NCBI GenBank assembly: GCA_037893245.1
Contig: JBAIAA010000594.1
Location: forward strand, 310,001-374,000
DNA length: 64,000 nt
Direction of reading: 5' to 3'
Source: Crossaster papposus
Lineage: Eukaryota > Echinodermata > Asteroidea > Velatida > Solasteridae
Below the pieces are notes generated by a model, which was given only the letters and a program-made list of their open reading frames with translations, did not search any database and had not been told where the DNA came from. Shown here one piece after another: positions 21,501 to 28,676 of the stretch (position 1 is its first letter; the number at the start of each line of letters is the position of its first letter). The position numbers were made by a program, and so were the translations under genes.

Positions 21501-23506
21501 TCTGAATCCGGTACCCTGTGGAGACCTGGAGCTGCTAAGCAGTTAAAAATTTGCTTAACACAAAAATTCTTGCTTGAAATACGATTACCATCCAAAACGC
21601 CATGTGCTTTTCCAAATTTCGACCCAGGGAAGTAATTGCGGTTCGAGTAGGAGCATTTTAAACAAACTTTTTGACACTCTACAAATGTTGTACTTGAGAA
21701 CAATGCCAAGTGCCACAGTGGTACGAGTTCAGAATTATATGTGTGATGAGCTGTGTAAAACCGGTCGGGGGAGGGTTTAAAAAAGACAACAAAATCACAT
21801 TTTTAAACTAAACCCATCAATTATTGTTGCAGGTGATCTACCTGGGTGTAACAACCAACGAGCGCATGAACCACACGAGATATATGCATTTCCGAGATCC
21901 AAAAGCACCTAAGGGTCCTTTCCGGGATGAAGAGCTACACAACCCGTTCCAGTAAGTAATTTTTCTATTATTCCTATTCCTGTATTCCTATTCCTGTATT
22001 CCTATTCCTTTATTCCTATTCCTTTATTCCTATTCCTTTATTCCTAATTCTTTATTCCTATTTCTTTATTCCTATTTCTTTATTTCTATTTCTTTATTCC
22101 TATTCCTTTATTCCTATTCCTTTATTCCTATTCTTTTATTCCTATTCCTCTATTCCTAATTCTTTATTCCTATTTCTTTATTCCTATTTCTTTATTCCTA
22201 TTTCTTTATTTCTATTTCTTTATTCCTATTTCTTTATTCCTATTTCTTTATTCCTATTCCTTTATTCCTATTCCTTTATTCCTATTCCTTTATTCCTATT
22301 CCTTTATTCCTATTCTATACCAAATCATTAATTCGGTATTGTGGTTAAAGGGAATGTACATCATTCGCTTTTGCCGTAATTTTCAGAAATGGATGGATTT
22401 GGGGGGTTAGTGTGTTATTGCAAATATTGTAACACTGACTTGTTTGACGTATTGGGTTGGTAGATGCTGGAAAAATCAAGGAAACCAATCATTTTCTTGT
22501 ATTCAGGTTCCCTGGATGCAACAGAGCAATTTATAGTCGTTGGGAAAATTGTAAGGTCAGATAATTAGTTGTACCCCTTCACAGGTAATCATTTTGTCCC
22601 AATGCTGATCATCCAGGATTGAGGTGATGGTCACCCTTTCACTGAACAAATACAGGAAATAACGGGGGAATTTGAAGGATTGAGGCTAAATCCAATTATT
22701 ACAGGGTGGCACTAGTTGGATGATTTTGCAGGATTGAAGATGGTTCCTAGCAAAAAGGATCTACGGGGTTAGGGTTAAGACTCATTTGGGGTTCTTGTCG
22801 GGTATGCATACTAGTATAATTCCTCACCCCAGACCCCTTGAGTACTTTGACTAGATTGTATCCTGAATCCATCAAAATCCATCAATATTTATGCTCAATA
22901 TGGAGGTATCCTGCATCCATTAACCAGTTAGCGCTGGATTATTTTAACATCAACGAGCCGAGGCTCGGGATCATTTTTTAGCAAAACTTGATCCTAGGCG
23001 GGTTCAGTCCCATGGTACCAGGAAGCACACCCACACATTTCCGGCATTGCTCGCTGCTGAGAGACACTTCCGGCCTTGCTCGTGACGTGTTTATGTGTTA
23101 TCCGTTTTGAATTTGGGGAAAACTGTGCGTGTATATACGTCCTCCGGCCCGGAATGGTTAAAATCCTGCAGTACCACTAGGCTTAAAATCCTCAATTCAT
23201 CAGATTCCACCAGCAGTCAATGTGGAGGTATCCTGAATCTGCCAAACTCCTCCAAAACAGGAAGTGGATATTGATGGATTCAGGGTGGATATTTGGTTAA
23301 TGTCAAGTACTAGAAATATGTTTGATAATACCAAACATTTGATTGTGTGTTTTTTTTGTTTTTTTTGTAATAGTCGGGGCATTCTTCGAAACATCGTTGA
23401 CTTCTTTGAGTGCACTTGCTTTGGGCTGTTCCGGCCAATGAAAGTAGACTGGGCAGTCCAGTTTACGTCTGAGCTCCAATCCGGCACCAACAACTTTCAC
23501 GTCTAG
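2526..23506 (+). CDS. ZDHHC17: Ankyrin-repeat DHHC palmitoyltransferase, 12 exons (whole gene span)
   Basis: Protein S-acyltransferase of the HIP14 family, which transfers palmitate from its own catalytic cysteine to cysteines of client proteins at Golgi and vesicle membranes. Joined exons: 2526-2827, 4941-5228, 6621-6783, 7359-7466, 8710-8849, 11641-11768, 12457-12554, 13608-13764, 14774-14857, 15214-15371, 21833-21951, 23374-23506. They sum to 1878 nt, an open frame of 625 aa, close to the vertebrate ZDHHC17/13 length. Order: N-terminal tail, ankyrin repeats at about 55-285, two membrane segments at about 294-333, two more at about 344-398, a Cys-rich DHHC domain, two final membrane segments and a short cytosolic tail. 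The active-site motif is DHHC (residues 451-454, Cys454 catalytic), which favours ZDHHC17 over ZDHHC13, whose vertebrate copy has DQHC. All junctions are GT-AG and in phase. The exon 6/7 junction is the least certain. The start is the first in-frame ATG, in good context (gagaaATGG). Confidence 0.93.
2940..3410. mobile_element. TIR element with internal word array (AGTCCAGTGYGAAC)
   Basis: The left end AGCCCTGTTTGCACTGGACT pairs with the right end (complement AGCCGTGTTCACACTGGACT), and a CGATGG-type block lies inside each end. The interior repeats short words such as AAGTCCAGTGCG and GGTAAAAG or their complements several times. Non-coding; in intron 1. Confidence 0.7.
4019..4398. mobile_element. 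TTAA MITE family 1, copy A (380 bp)
   Basis: Flanked by TTAA on both sides (4015-4018, 4399-4402). Ends AGGTAGGATA... and ...TATCCTACCT are inverted repeats. The interior carries the hairpin GCGATCGCCGGATGGCGATC. TTAA duplication is known for piggyBac and Kolobok superfamilies. Other copies: 5552-5912, 14908-15060 (truncated), 24700-25035, 28677-29052, 47129-47478. Confidence 0.88.
4542..4802. mobile_element. hAT-type MITE, 261 bp, with perfect 8-bp target duplication
   Basis: Starts CAGGGTTCTAGC and ends GCTAGAACCCTG. Flanked by the identical octamer TATGACAA at 4534-4541 and 4803-4810. An 8-bp duplication and CAGGG termini are hallmarks of hAT elements. Non-coding; in intron 1 just before exon 2. 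Confidence 0.93.
4941..5228 (+). CDS. ZDHHC17: ZDHHC17-like exon 2: ankyrin repeats
   Basis: The acceptor is ccccacccag. The reading frame gives successive ankyrin cores ([44 protein letters not shown]). Donor gtgagt follows ...ACATTCTC. The exon ends with two bases of a Ser codon. Confidence 0.95.
5552..5912 (-). mobile_element. TTAA MITE family 1, copy B (inverted)
   Basis: TTAA at 5548-5551 and 5913-5916, with terminal inverted repeat AGGTAGGATACACCATT / complement. It is in the opposite orientation to copy A and lies in intron 2. Confidence 0.87.
5913..6327. mobile_element. Word-array element with telomere-like ends
   Basis: Left end TTAACCCTAACC, right end TTAGGGTTAA. The interior repeats the word GGATTCAGGATA and its complement (TATCCTGAATCC) many times in both orientations. 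No coding potential. Related word clusters occur near 11330-11430, 12130-12240 and 22600-23290. Confidence 0.65.
6621..6783 (+). CDS. ZDHHC17: ZDHHC17-like exon 3: ankyrin repeats
   Basis: The acceptor is cttccctcag. The exon encodes ankyrin cores ([34 protein letters not shown]). The donor is a consensus gtaagt and the exon ends in phase 0. Confidence 0.94.
6956..7198 (+). mobile_element. TAACCAGTT MITE, full copy
   Basis: Ends ACCAGTTCGC and GCGTAAACTGGT in inverted orientation. Contains GAGCAAGGCCGGAA and the CGGCTTAAACCC block shared by the family. Lies in intron 3. Confidence 0.8.
7359..7466 (+). CDS. ZDHHC17: ZDHHC17-like exon 4: last ankyrin repeat and linker
   Basis: 36 codons in phase 0, beginning [17 protein letters not shown] (final ankyrin helix) and ending in a basic linker (YGSKKGSK). 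The acceptor is ccctgtttag and the donor gttggt is weak but follows AAG. Family proteins have the same basic linker before the first membrane span. Confidence 0.88.
7738..7965 (+). repeat. GTGGGGACA-type dispersed repeat, copy 1
   Basis: Shares in order a TTGTGGRGACAGGTT block, CCGAG..GTGGGGACATTTT, GGTAGAATTGGGTTAGGG and ACACGAACCCTA with copies at 12588-12892, 12895-13212 and 62758-63025. All four are in the same orientation. Non-coding; in intron 4. Confidence 0.75.
8136..8636. mobile_element. PIF/Harbinger-like element with GCTACRGCTAC word array
   Basis: Terminal inverted repeats GGCTGTGTCCGAAAC and GTTTCGGACACGGCC, each flanked by TAA (8134-8136 and 8636-8638). A TWA duplication and GG-initial ends fit PIF/Harbinger. 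Just inside the ends are runs of GCTACAGCTAC-type words on the left and their complements on the right. No transposase. It lies in intron 4, ending 73 bp before exon 5. Confidence 0.78.
8710..8849 (+). CDS. ZDHHC17: ZDHHC17-like exon 5: transmembrane segments 1 and 2
   Basis: The acceptor is ttctgcacag and the donor a consensus gtaagt. It encodes DLRKY and two hydrophobic segments ([17 protein letters not shown] and [19 protein letters not shown]) separated by a short loop, as expected for the first membrane hairpin of this family. Confidence 0.93.
9794..10441 (-). CDS. THAP-domain protein (antisense in intron 5)
   Basis: The 215-aa ORF begins [14 protein letters not shown] and carries a THAP zinc finger at about 1-92. 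Cys5, Cys10, Cys57 and His60 give C-x4-C-x46-C-x2-H. The conserved Trp35 is present, and KPGSIPTL takes the place of the AVPTIF box that closes the domain. THAP domains bind DNA and occur in host regulators and in transposases (P element, Kolobok). After the finger the protein is Ser/Thr/Glu-rich and low-complexity, with no recognised catalytic domain. An in-frame ATG 33 codons upstream exists, but MPTS matches the usual THAP start. The opposite strand is also open (see 9921-10382). It is probably transposon-derived or a truncated exon; no evidence of expression. Confidence 0.75.
   Translation of the reverse strand: MPTSCVVGGCTRNCSKNPEIHFVQFPRDPALSKEWVKFVNITRKDFTFSERSRPLICSAHFSEDCVEPSSALKKSLGLTTKFRLKPGSIPTLKAPNIEIIRTSTTTRPTASTSAESSATAGSAVAAESSAGELPSSGELPSSLELPSLSSEVPPRNASSSSILWSSQYSLLSDIFAVFRSKIVVPKYSLACPPLFRIALYGKNARTRSTRVNRHG
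9921..10382 (+). CDS. Acidic low-complexity ORF overlapping the THAP gene
   Basis: From an ATG in good context (gaaaATGtcc), the ORF begins [19 protein letters not shown] and continues with Ser/Asp/Glu-rich sequence to about residue 75. The remainder is simply the antisense of the THAP exon. An acidic N-terminus of this kind occurs in transposase and regulatory proteins, but no domain is recognisable. It may be a genuine first exon or only a mirror of the Ser-rich THAP tail. Confidence 0.25.
   Translation: MSDSSEYWEDHSIDEEEAFRGGTSEDSDGSSSDEGSSPDEGSSPADDSAATADPAVADDSADVEAVGLVVVLVRIISMFGAFNVGIDPGFKRNFVVNPSDFFKALEGSTQSSEKCAEQIKGLLLSEKVKSFRVIFTNFTHSFDNAGSRGNCTK
11641..11768 (+). CDS. ZDHHC17: ZDHHC17-like exon 6: transmembrane segment 3 (3' end uncertain)
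   Basis: The acceptor is cataactgtag. It encodes [20 protein letters not shown] and the following hydrophobic stretch. The 3' end at 11768 uses a poor donor (TCT|GTCATG). It was chosen because joining to 12457 keeps the frame and reproduces the family's spacing between the FW motif and the next span. Alternatives are AAG|GTTTTT at 11803 or ATG|GTTTTT near 11779, joined to an earlier start of exon 7. Those would add roughly ten or more residues. Confidence 0.75.
11843..12092 (+). mobile_element. TAACCAGTT MITE, diverged copy
   Basis: Starts CCAGTTCACGTCGGACGG and ends GTGCGAACTGG. The internal GAGCAAGGCCGGAAAATA block is shared with the family. Lies in intron 6. Confidence 0.72.
12457..12554 (+). 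CDS. ZDHHC17: ZDHHC17-like exon 7: transmembrane segment 4 and NPG(I/Y)I motif (5' end uncertain)
   Basis: It encodes [19 protein letters not shown] followed by [13 protein letters not shown]. This matches the conserved DPG-type motif that lies between span 4 and the Cys-rich domain of DHHC enzymes. The donor is gtgaga in phase 0. Acceptor choices are ..ggtag at 12456 (used here), ..gaag at 12452 or ..tcag at 12436; only transcript data would settle it. Confidence 0.78.
12588..13212 (+). repeat. Tandem pair of GTGGGGACA-type repeats (about 305 bp each)
   Basis: Two adjacent copies (about 12588-12892 and 12895-13212) share GTGGGGACA, GAGTCCCCATAGC, AGGTAGAA..GGTAAAAT, ACACAAACCCTA and GCAATGTACGAACAAAATTG in the same order. 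The high similarity indicates a recent local duplication in intron 7. Confidence 0.8.
13608..13764 (+). CDS. ZDHHC17: ZDHHC17-like exon 8: catalytic DHHC Cys-rich domain
   Basis: The acceptor is ttcattctcag and the donor gtgaga. It encodes the zinc-binding Cys-rich domain: [17 protein letters not shown], then [13 protein letters not shown]. The DHHC codons lie at 13731-13742. All the Cys/His ligands expected for two zinc sites are present, so the enzyme looks catalytically competent. Confidence 0.97.
13804..14095 (+). mobile_element. tRNA-derived SINE
   Basis: Head GGGGAGTCAGGTTGGCGTGG, then a B-box-like GGGTTCAAATTTG, then a body ending in an (AAT)n tail. A second copy lies on the minus strand at 48520-48641. 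Located in intron 8. Confidence 0.7.
14272..14305. repeat. Perfect 14-bp stem hairpin
   Basis: CACTTAGGGAGACA and its complement TGTCTCCCTAAGTG are separated by six bases (CTGAAA). A further degenerate copy of the words (TGTCTCCCCAAGTGCC) lies about 40 bp downstream. Confidence 0.8.
14444..14524. mobile_element. 81-bp double palindrome (mini fold-back)
   Basis: Outer arms of 19 bp (ATGGTGGCCCTGGAGGGAC and complement) enclose a separate perfect 30-bp palindrome (14470-14499) centred on TTGACGTCAA, which includes a CRE-like TGACGTCA. Pieces of the same words recur, separated, near 29176 and 29361. Confidence 0.85.
14774..14857 (+). CDS. ZDHHC17: ZDHHC17-like exon 9: NHRFF motif and transmembrane segment 5
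   Basis: The acceptor is atattttcag and the donor a consensus gtaagt. It encodes [13 protein letters not shown] then a hydrophobic span. NHR(Y/F)F after the DHHC box is a conserved family feature. Confidence 0.94.
14908..15060 (+). mobile_element. TTAA MITE family 1, truncated copy C
   Basis: Begins AGGTAGGATACACCATTTGC and follows the family through the GATTGCGCTAGATATTC block, then stops. The right half and terminal repeat are absent. Lies in intron 9. Confidence 0.78.
15214..15371 (+). CDS. ZDHHC17: ZDHHC17-like exon 10: luminal loop and transmembrane segment 6
   Basis: The acceptor is tttttttaatag. It encodes [20 protein letters not shown], the family signature CSPW and a final hydrophobic span ending FVCQFYQ. 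Donor gtaaag is followed within about 15 nt by the 19-bp minisatellite. Confidence 0.95.
15386..16125 (+). repeat. 19-bp minisatellite, about 39 units
   Basis: The unit is CCCACCCTACCCCAATCAR. A block at about 15885-16075 consists of near-identical units of a variant (CAAGCCACCCTACCCCAAT), showing local homogenisation. It begins about 15 nt after the exon 10 donor. It reads open in every frame of the plus strand because the unit has no stop, which creates a long spurious ORF. It is also the target site of the giant palindromic element. Confidence 0.95.
16126..21359. mobile_element. Giant palindromic (fold-back) transposon, 5.2 kb including a nested element
   Basis: Left arm 16126-17456 and right arm 18587-19788 plus 21229-21359 are about 1.33-kb inverted repeats that appear nearly identical. 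Ends are TAGTCCAGGAGCTAGCAGAC and its complement. The direct repeat TTA flanks it (16123-16125 and 21360-21362), and the minisatellite resumes at 21361. The 1.13-kb centre (17457-18586) contains no recognisable transposase and ends in (AAT)n. A 3-bp TTA duplication is compatible with PIF/Harbinger, but the ends alone do not prove it. Confidence 0.88.
19789..21228. mobile_element. 1440-bp element nested in the right arm of the palindrome
   Basis: Terminal inverted repeats TAGACCACAGGGCATGGC and complement. CAG is duplicated at 19786-19788 and 21229-21231. The empty site is visible in the other arm (GCCCCCTGGGGGC near 16250), so the boundaries are exact. The interior has a T-tract followed by a G-run (20209-20242) and no recognisable coding sequence. 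A 3-bp duplication is known for several superfamilies (CACTA, Academ, Zator, Harbinger); none is assigned. Confidence 0.9.
21833..21951 (+). CDS. ZDHHC17: ZDHHC17-like exon 11: TTxE motif
   Basis: The acceptor is tattgttgcag and the donor a consensus gtaagt. It encodes [24 protein letters not shown] is the TTxE motif of DHHC enzymes. It ends with two bases (CA) completing a His codon with exon 12. Confidence 0.96.
21963..22316 (+). repeat. Pyrimidine-rich tandem array, about 14-bp unit
   Basis: Repeats TTTATTCCTATTCC with single-base variants (TTTCTT, GTATTCC) for about 350 bp, directly after the exon 11 donor. Confidence 0.92.
22924..23157 (-). mobile_element. TAACCAGTT MITE with TTAA flanks (inverted copy)
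   Basis: TTAA at 22920-22923 and 23158-23161. Carries the family's CCTAGGCGGGTT, GGTACCAGGAAGCACACCC and TTCCGGCCTTGCTCG blocks in complement. This copy shows most clearly that the family uses TTAA targets. Lies in intron 11. Confidence 0.82.
23374..23506 (+). CDS. ZDHHC17: ZDHHC17-like exon 12: C-terminal tail and stop
   Basis: The acceptor is tttttttgtaatag. It encodes [20 protein letters not shown], then PMKVDW and a short polar tail ending NNFHV before TAG at 23504-23506. This is the typical C-terminus of ZDHHC17/13 proteins. I see no AATAAA close to the stop, so the 3'-UTR length is unknown. Confidence 0.95.
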
Positions 23507-24605
23507 CATAGGTCAGGGGTCATGTTTAATGTATTAATTTGACTGGGTGCATTCATCTTACACCAGCAATTAATGCATCTCCAGTATGTTCATGTACCGG
23601 TACATGTAGGTTTTTCTCGGTCAAGTTTGACGAAAAAGCATCCAATTTCATCACCGCGTCGTTCGGTTTTGCTGGAATTCAAATGCTGCTCTTAATCATT
23701 ATTCAATTTTGTTTTATGAGTTTGAAAAAAATACTCTTGTGTCATGCAATTTAAACAAAATAACCATCTAAATTAATAATCCATGCACTCAAACAGCATT
23801 CAAATTTGCAAACGAATTTAAATGCCAAACGAATTTGAATGTCTCTAAACCATGACCAAAATCGCTCGAATACATACATTCGAAAAAAGGAATTTGAATG
23901 CTTTTCTTACGAACTTGTTCGAGAAACTTTTATTAAAGGCAACATTTAACTTTCATGTTTTTAACGATGTTGTGCATCATGCTTGTATATTTACCCCTTT
24001 CTATGTTTGTTTTCAAGTACACAGGCTTTTTGTTTCTGAAGAAGATCTTGTTAAGATCGAAATATTTGGCCCTTTTAACTTATTTGATTTTAAAAGCTAC
24101 TATCCGAAAAGATCAATACTATTTTCGAAAATTTGAATCTCGGATAAAAAGACACTTGCCGATAGCCCCCAAACTAGTTTTTAGCACTTTCCTGTCGAGT
24201 ACCCCATAATGTTTTACGCAAACCTAGCTTGTACCGTACAGGCCAGGATCTGACATTCCCAAGAAATTTGAGAAGAAAAACTCTGAGCCCGAATGTTTGG
24301 TTTATTGAAATCCTAAGGAATGGGCAGTACCCGGATCATCGGATGTGATTCAACGGGTACATCAGAAAGCACCTATCATAATTCACGTAAAGAATTTAGG
24401 GAACTGTGCGCAAACTATTTGACGGGTTGCCAGAGGGCTCCAACCATTTTTGCATGTAAACGATTCCAGGTAATGCGCGTGCCTTCAGGATTCCGATTAA
24501 GCAAATATATTCTTGACACGTTCGTTACGGGCTCAGAGTTTTTTCCTGTACTTGTGTAGGTTTGTTTTAAAAGATCATGTATAAGTGCTGAACTTTGTGT
24601 GCGCG
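23507..24605. other. Downstream of the ZDHHC17-like gene; 3'-UTR and AT-rich DNA
   Basis: No further exon was recognised. A segment near 24037-24086 (GAAGAAGATCTTGTTAAGAT) matches the hairpin at 55526-55615, so it is repeat-derived. No AATAAA close to the stop codon was noted. Confidence 0.5.
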
Positions 24606-25172
24606 TATTGGGCCCAATTTCATCATTGTGTAACATCGGATCTTAAGCTAACAGCCTGCAATCTGCGCTAACCGAGCTAGCAATGAAATCCAGTGTTAAA
24701 GGTAGTATACACCATTTGCAGATATCGAAAATATTTACTACCGAATTATCAAGAAATATCTTACTCATTTGAAAGTAAATAATGATTCTAGGCATCCAGC
24801 AAAATGATTGCGCTAGATATCTTGTAATTTTTCCGAAAAGTCGAAAAAACAAAGATAACATAAGAAGAACTGCTCGACGCCGGCTAGAAACAAACGCTGT
24901 TTTTCGTGTTTTTCTCGGCATCCATGATTGTAAAACTTCGGACAGCTCAGTTAAACGATATTTACTATAAAATACAACCCCCCAAATCTACTTGTTCATG
25001 ATAATTCAAGCTATTACCAATGGTGTATACTACCTTTAAGCATTCAAGCCTTACTTAATTGTTAGAGGTCAAAATTCCCTGCTAACCCGTAAAATAAGCT
25101 AACCGCATAATTATCTGTAACATTTCGCAGCATATTTTCTGCTAATGATAAGTAGAGTCTTGAAATTGGGCC
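24606..25172. mobile_element. TTTCAT-type MITE split by a TTAA MITE
   Basis: Ends TTGGGCCCAATTTCAT and CTTGAAATTGGGCCCTGG are inverted repeats. The interior contains GCTAA/TTAGC words as in related copies at 36440-36730, 50955-51200 and 63153-63415. A family 1 TTAA MITE (24700-25035) is inserted in the middle. Confidence 0.65.
24700..25035 (+). mobile_element. TTAA MITE family 1, copy D (336 bp)
   Basis: TTAA on both sides (24696-24699 and 25036-25039). Ends AGGTAGTATACACCATTTGC and complement. It lacks the GCGATCGC hairpin present in copies A and E. Confidence 0.9.
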
Positions 25173-25463
25173 CTGGTTTAAGCGCACATTATATGGTGCT
25201 ATGTAATTACATAATCACTTTATGTTACAAACAAAGCTGTAAAAGTACTCCTTTACTTTCTCTACATTTAAATTCCCCTCCCCCTTCTCTTTTTCCCTTA
25301 GTAACCATTGAGGGGGTACTTGTGCATGGAGTCAATACAGTAGGTGGCCATAATGCACCCTCTGTAGTAATATTATATCAGATAGTGTGTGGACATTGCC
25401 GAGTAAAATTACTTTGCTTGACCTACCCGGGACATTCAAGCGACTTTAATCCTATGGAGATGA

Positions 25464-25698
25464 CCTAACCCTAACTCCCAACGTCCTAGTGTAATTTACC
25501 AATACCCATCCTAGCAAATCCCATCAATCTACCATCAATCATATGGCAAACTGTACACACAAACTGTTGGACTCTGATTCCGGAGGTCTGCCTTATAGCC
25601 CAGTGTAAACGACAGTTTAGGGGTCCAGTATCCATCCTAACAGATCCCAACAAAACCTGGTGTTGGAATTTGTCCGGATGGAGATTGTTAGGGTTAAT
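25464..25698. mobile_element. Short element with telomere-like ends
   Basis: Left end CCTAACCCTAACTCC and right end TTAGGGTTAATCC. The interior has repeated ATCCATCCTA / CCCATCAATC words. Same end style as 5913-6327. Confidence 0.5.
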
Positions 25699-25881
25699 CC
25701 ACATTCCATGTGTTACTGCCAACTATTATATAGATTAATTCTGACATCCCCACTGGGCTCTGGGCGTGAACAAAAGAGGGCACTTTCTGAGAGCTGTGTA
25801 GATGGTAAATGCTGCATGCCCATAGTGCAAAGTACCGGTATGCATAACTGAGTTTATTCTGACTGAACAAAGCCCCAGAAT

Positions 25882-26699
25882 CTAAAGCCTAGGTCACACT
25901 TAGACGATTTGGAGGCTTAACTCTCCCAACCTTGATGGTCTTGATAGGTAGGGTGAGGGACAGGGGGAAGGGCGAGGGTTCTGGTAAGGTCGTGAGAGGT
26001 CGGTGAACTTGGTCGAGGTGTTGCCGACTATTTTGAACTTGTCAAAACAATCGGGAGTGATGGACGTCAGTAGTTCTTAAGGAAATGTCGGAGGCGATTC
26101 CGGTAAGGTCTTGAGATGTCAGTGAACTTGGTCGAAGTGTTGCCGACTATTTTCTAACTGTTCAAAACAATCGGGAGTGTGATCGGGAATGAAGGAGGTC
26201 TTGAAAGTTGTTAGGTGGTTGTATACGTGGTTGTGAACATAGTCGGCGGAAGGTGTGCATGGTCGGGTGCTTGAAGAGGCCCTGCCGCCACGCTGTGGCT
26301 TTGCTCTTGGCATCTTTGTAGAATTTACCTAAAATAGCAGATGTACACCTGCTAATATGAATATACGGCAAGATGGGAGCCAAACTTATACTGGTCGTGT
26401 AGACGTCAGAGAAGAACAGATACGTTAGCAGGTCGGCAAAAGACTCGGAAGGGCGGGAAAAGAAGCGACGTTAGTAGATATATGTTGTTGGTATGGAGTA
26501 GTCAGAAAAGGTAGTTATCAAGGCGGCATATCTAGACGGTTTTAAAACTTCATTGGAGCATGAATAAGATGGGAATGGTCATTAGAAGGTCAGGAGCGGT
26601 CCAATTCTCTCCAGACTAAAAACAGGTTGGCAGAGGTCGGTAACTTTCAGGTCGTGGGAGGACGGGACCTCAAGATGGCTAGTGTGACCTACGCTTTAG
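25882..26699. mobile_element. Word-array TIR element (GGTCG words), 818 bp
   Basis: Ends CTAAAGCCTAGGTCACACT and its complement (AGTGTGACCTACGCTTTAG). The interior is saturated with GGTCG/AGGTCG words and holds two tandem versions of TTGCCGACTATTTT...CAAAACAATCGGGAGTG. No coding capacity. Confidence 0.75.
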
Positions 26700-26751
26700 T
26701 GTGAACGTCAGGCGTCGTCAGCAATGTGTTCAAAATTATCTCTTGCAGTGA

Positions 26752-27001
26752 TCTTCCCCCCCCCCCCATTCCCCCCCCCCCCCCCATTCCCCATTCCCCC
26801 CCCCCCCACCCCCCCCCCCCCCCCATTCCCCCCCCCCCCCCATTCCCCCCCCCATTCCCCCCCCCATTCCCCCCCCCATTCCCCCCCCCCATTCCCCCCC
26901 CCATTCCCCCCCCCATTCCCCCCCCCATTCCCCCCCCCATTCCCCCCCCCATTCCCCCCCCCCATTCCCCCCCCCCATTCCCCCCCCCATTCCCCCCCCA
27001 A
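26752..27001 (+). repeat. C-tract satellite (CCCCCCCCATT)n
   Basis: About 250 bp of C-runs punctuated by ATT at roughly 10-11-bp spacing; the minus strand is G-runs of 8 or more separated by AAT. It makes long Pro- or Gly-rich reading frames that are not genes. The G-rich strand has strong G-quadruplex potential. Confidence 0.95.
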
Positions 27002-27003
27002 CA

Positions 27004-28672
27004 TCTCTCCTATTCTTTCAATGAGGGCATATTTGTCCACGGAGCCCAAGTGGTTTGTTAATAGCTGCCTTAGCCAGGCACCAGTTGAAACAACCAGGCA
27101 GCTGCAAGGAAATTGAACAATCTGGCAGTCAAGACTAATTAATACTATTTGTGGATATGTAAGTACGTAACTCGTGTAGCTTTTAAAAAAACCGTGAATG
27201 TAGACTTTTTGTAATTACATGGTTTTTCTAAAATCATGTTTTGTGAAATCATTTTAAACAGGAGCCAATAAACAAGATGCTTTATGTCAGAAATATATGT
27301 TTATTTGATTGTCGCATCATGGTCTATCACTGGCTGACAGGGGTCGTTTTACTATTGGAGTAGGCTGTAAAATTTCACAGTTTCAAATACACCTTGTGGT
27401 CTTTATACTTAATAGGAACAGTATTTCGTCACCATTGTTAACTGTTGTTTCCGTCGAAACAGTTTAAGCATATGAAGTTTTGAAATGCTGAAGGGAAGTT
27501 ATGGCGGCAAAACTTGTATTTGGGTTCGGATTTAGCTTGAGGCGATTCAAGAACCAGACCTGGGTGGACTCGGGTACGGGTACCAGACTGATAATTTTTG
27601 GTGTAATAAAAAACCACTTTTCGATCAAATGACCAATAATCAAGACCAGACACTCTTTATTTTGACAACAACATTGGTTTTATGGGTGAAACTAGGCAAT
27701 TTATGCTAAAAAGTGCTAGGCCGTATTATTGAACGTAGAGGGCGCTGTGATCAACAGTGATTAGGAGATAATTCACGTGTTTAAATATTCTTACAGCTCA
27801 AAAAAAAATCTTTCTAATATTCAATTTTAAGATAAAAGTAAAGTTACTAAAACTACTTCAATAAACGCATGTTTTGCCTGTTTGGGGTACCCAGAAAATG
27901 ACGTCTTACAGCGCCCTCATGCGGCCAAAATTACGGCGCAATGCACTTTGTTTAATCATGTAGAATGAGAAAGTAGAACAACACGTTATCAAACGTTACT
28001 TTGAACATTTCAAAGTTTATTGAAACTTTGAAGAACATGAACAGAAAAAACAATATCAAACGGGGAGAGAGGGTGACCTCAAAACAACAAATTGTTAAAA
28101 GTTCGCTTTGCAAACGGAAAGTTTAGTTTACACCCAACTTGCTTGTTTTACAAAAGTGCAAGTTTATCAGAAATGATTTGCAATTGTGTCTGAACATTCC
28201 GTTTCCCAAAAATCAAAACAGATAAAAAAAAAGGGTTCCAATGTGTTTGGTCTATGACCAATTCGTTGGTTAAACACATTGCCTGTGCAATAAGTCCGTA
28301 TATTAATACATGTAGTCCTAATGCGTTCTGCAGCACACATCACCCCATATATACCGAATATCTCCCTTGCAATGTAGGGCACGTGCGTGAGACACATACC
28401 ATTACCATACCATGTGACCTCGTGAAAAACTCAAAGTACGAGGTCAAATATTTATTGTTGAACAAAATCGTTGGAAAACTGTAAAAGTTTTGACTTTTTT
28501 ACATAAAGGTTTAGGAATAAAATGATTAATAAAATAATAGCCAATTATAATGCAAACAAATTGACAAATAATGCATGTATTAACGTTTGTAAAACCTAAA
28601 AGATATACACATGTACTATGTACATCAGATAATTAAAGCTTTCAAATTAAAGTAATTAAAAACAAGCCTGCG
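27004..28672. other. Gene-free stretch
   Basis: AT-rich DNA with no coding exon that I can support. No RNA gene or inverted-repeat element recognised. Confidence 0.4.
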
Positions 28673-28676
28673 TTAA

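Noticed and set aside
26689..27116. Several Gly-rich or Pro-rich ORFs on both strands
   Set aside because: They are translations of the C/G satellite and have no independent support.
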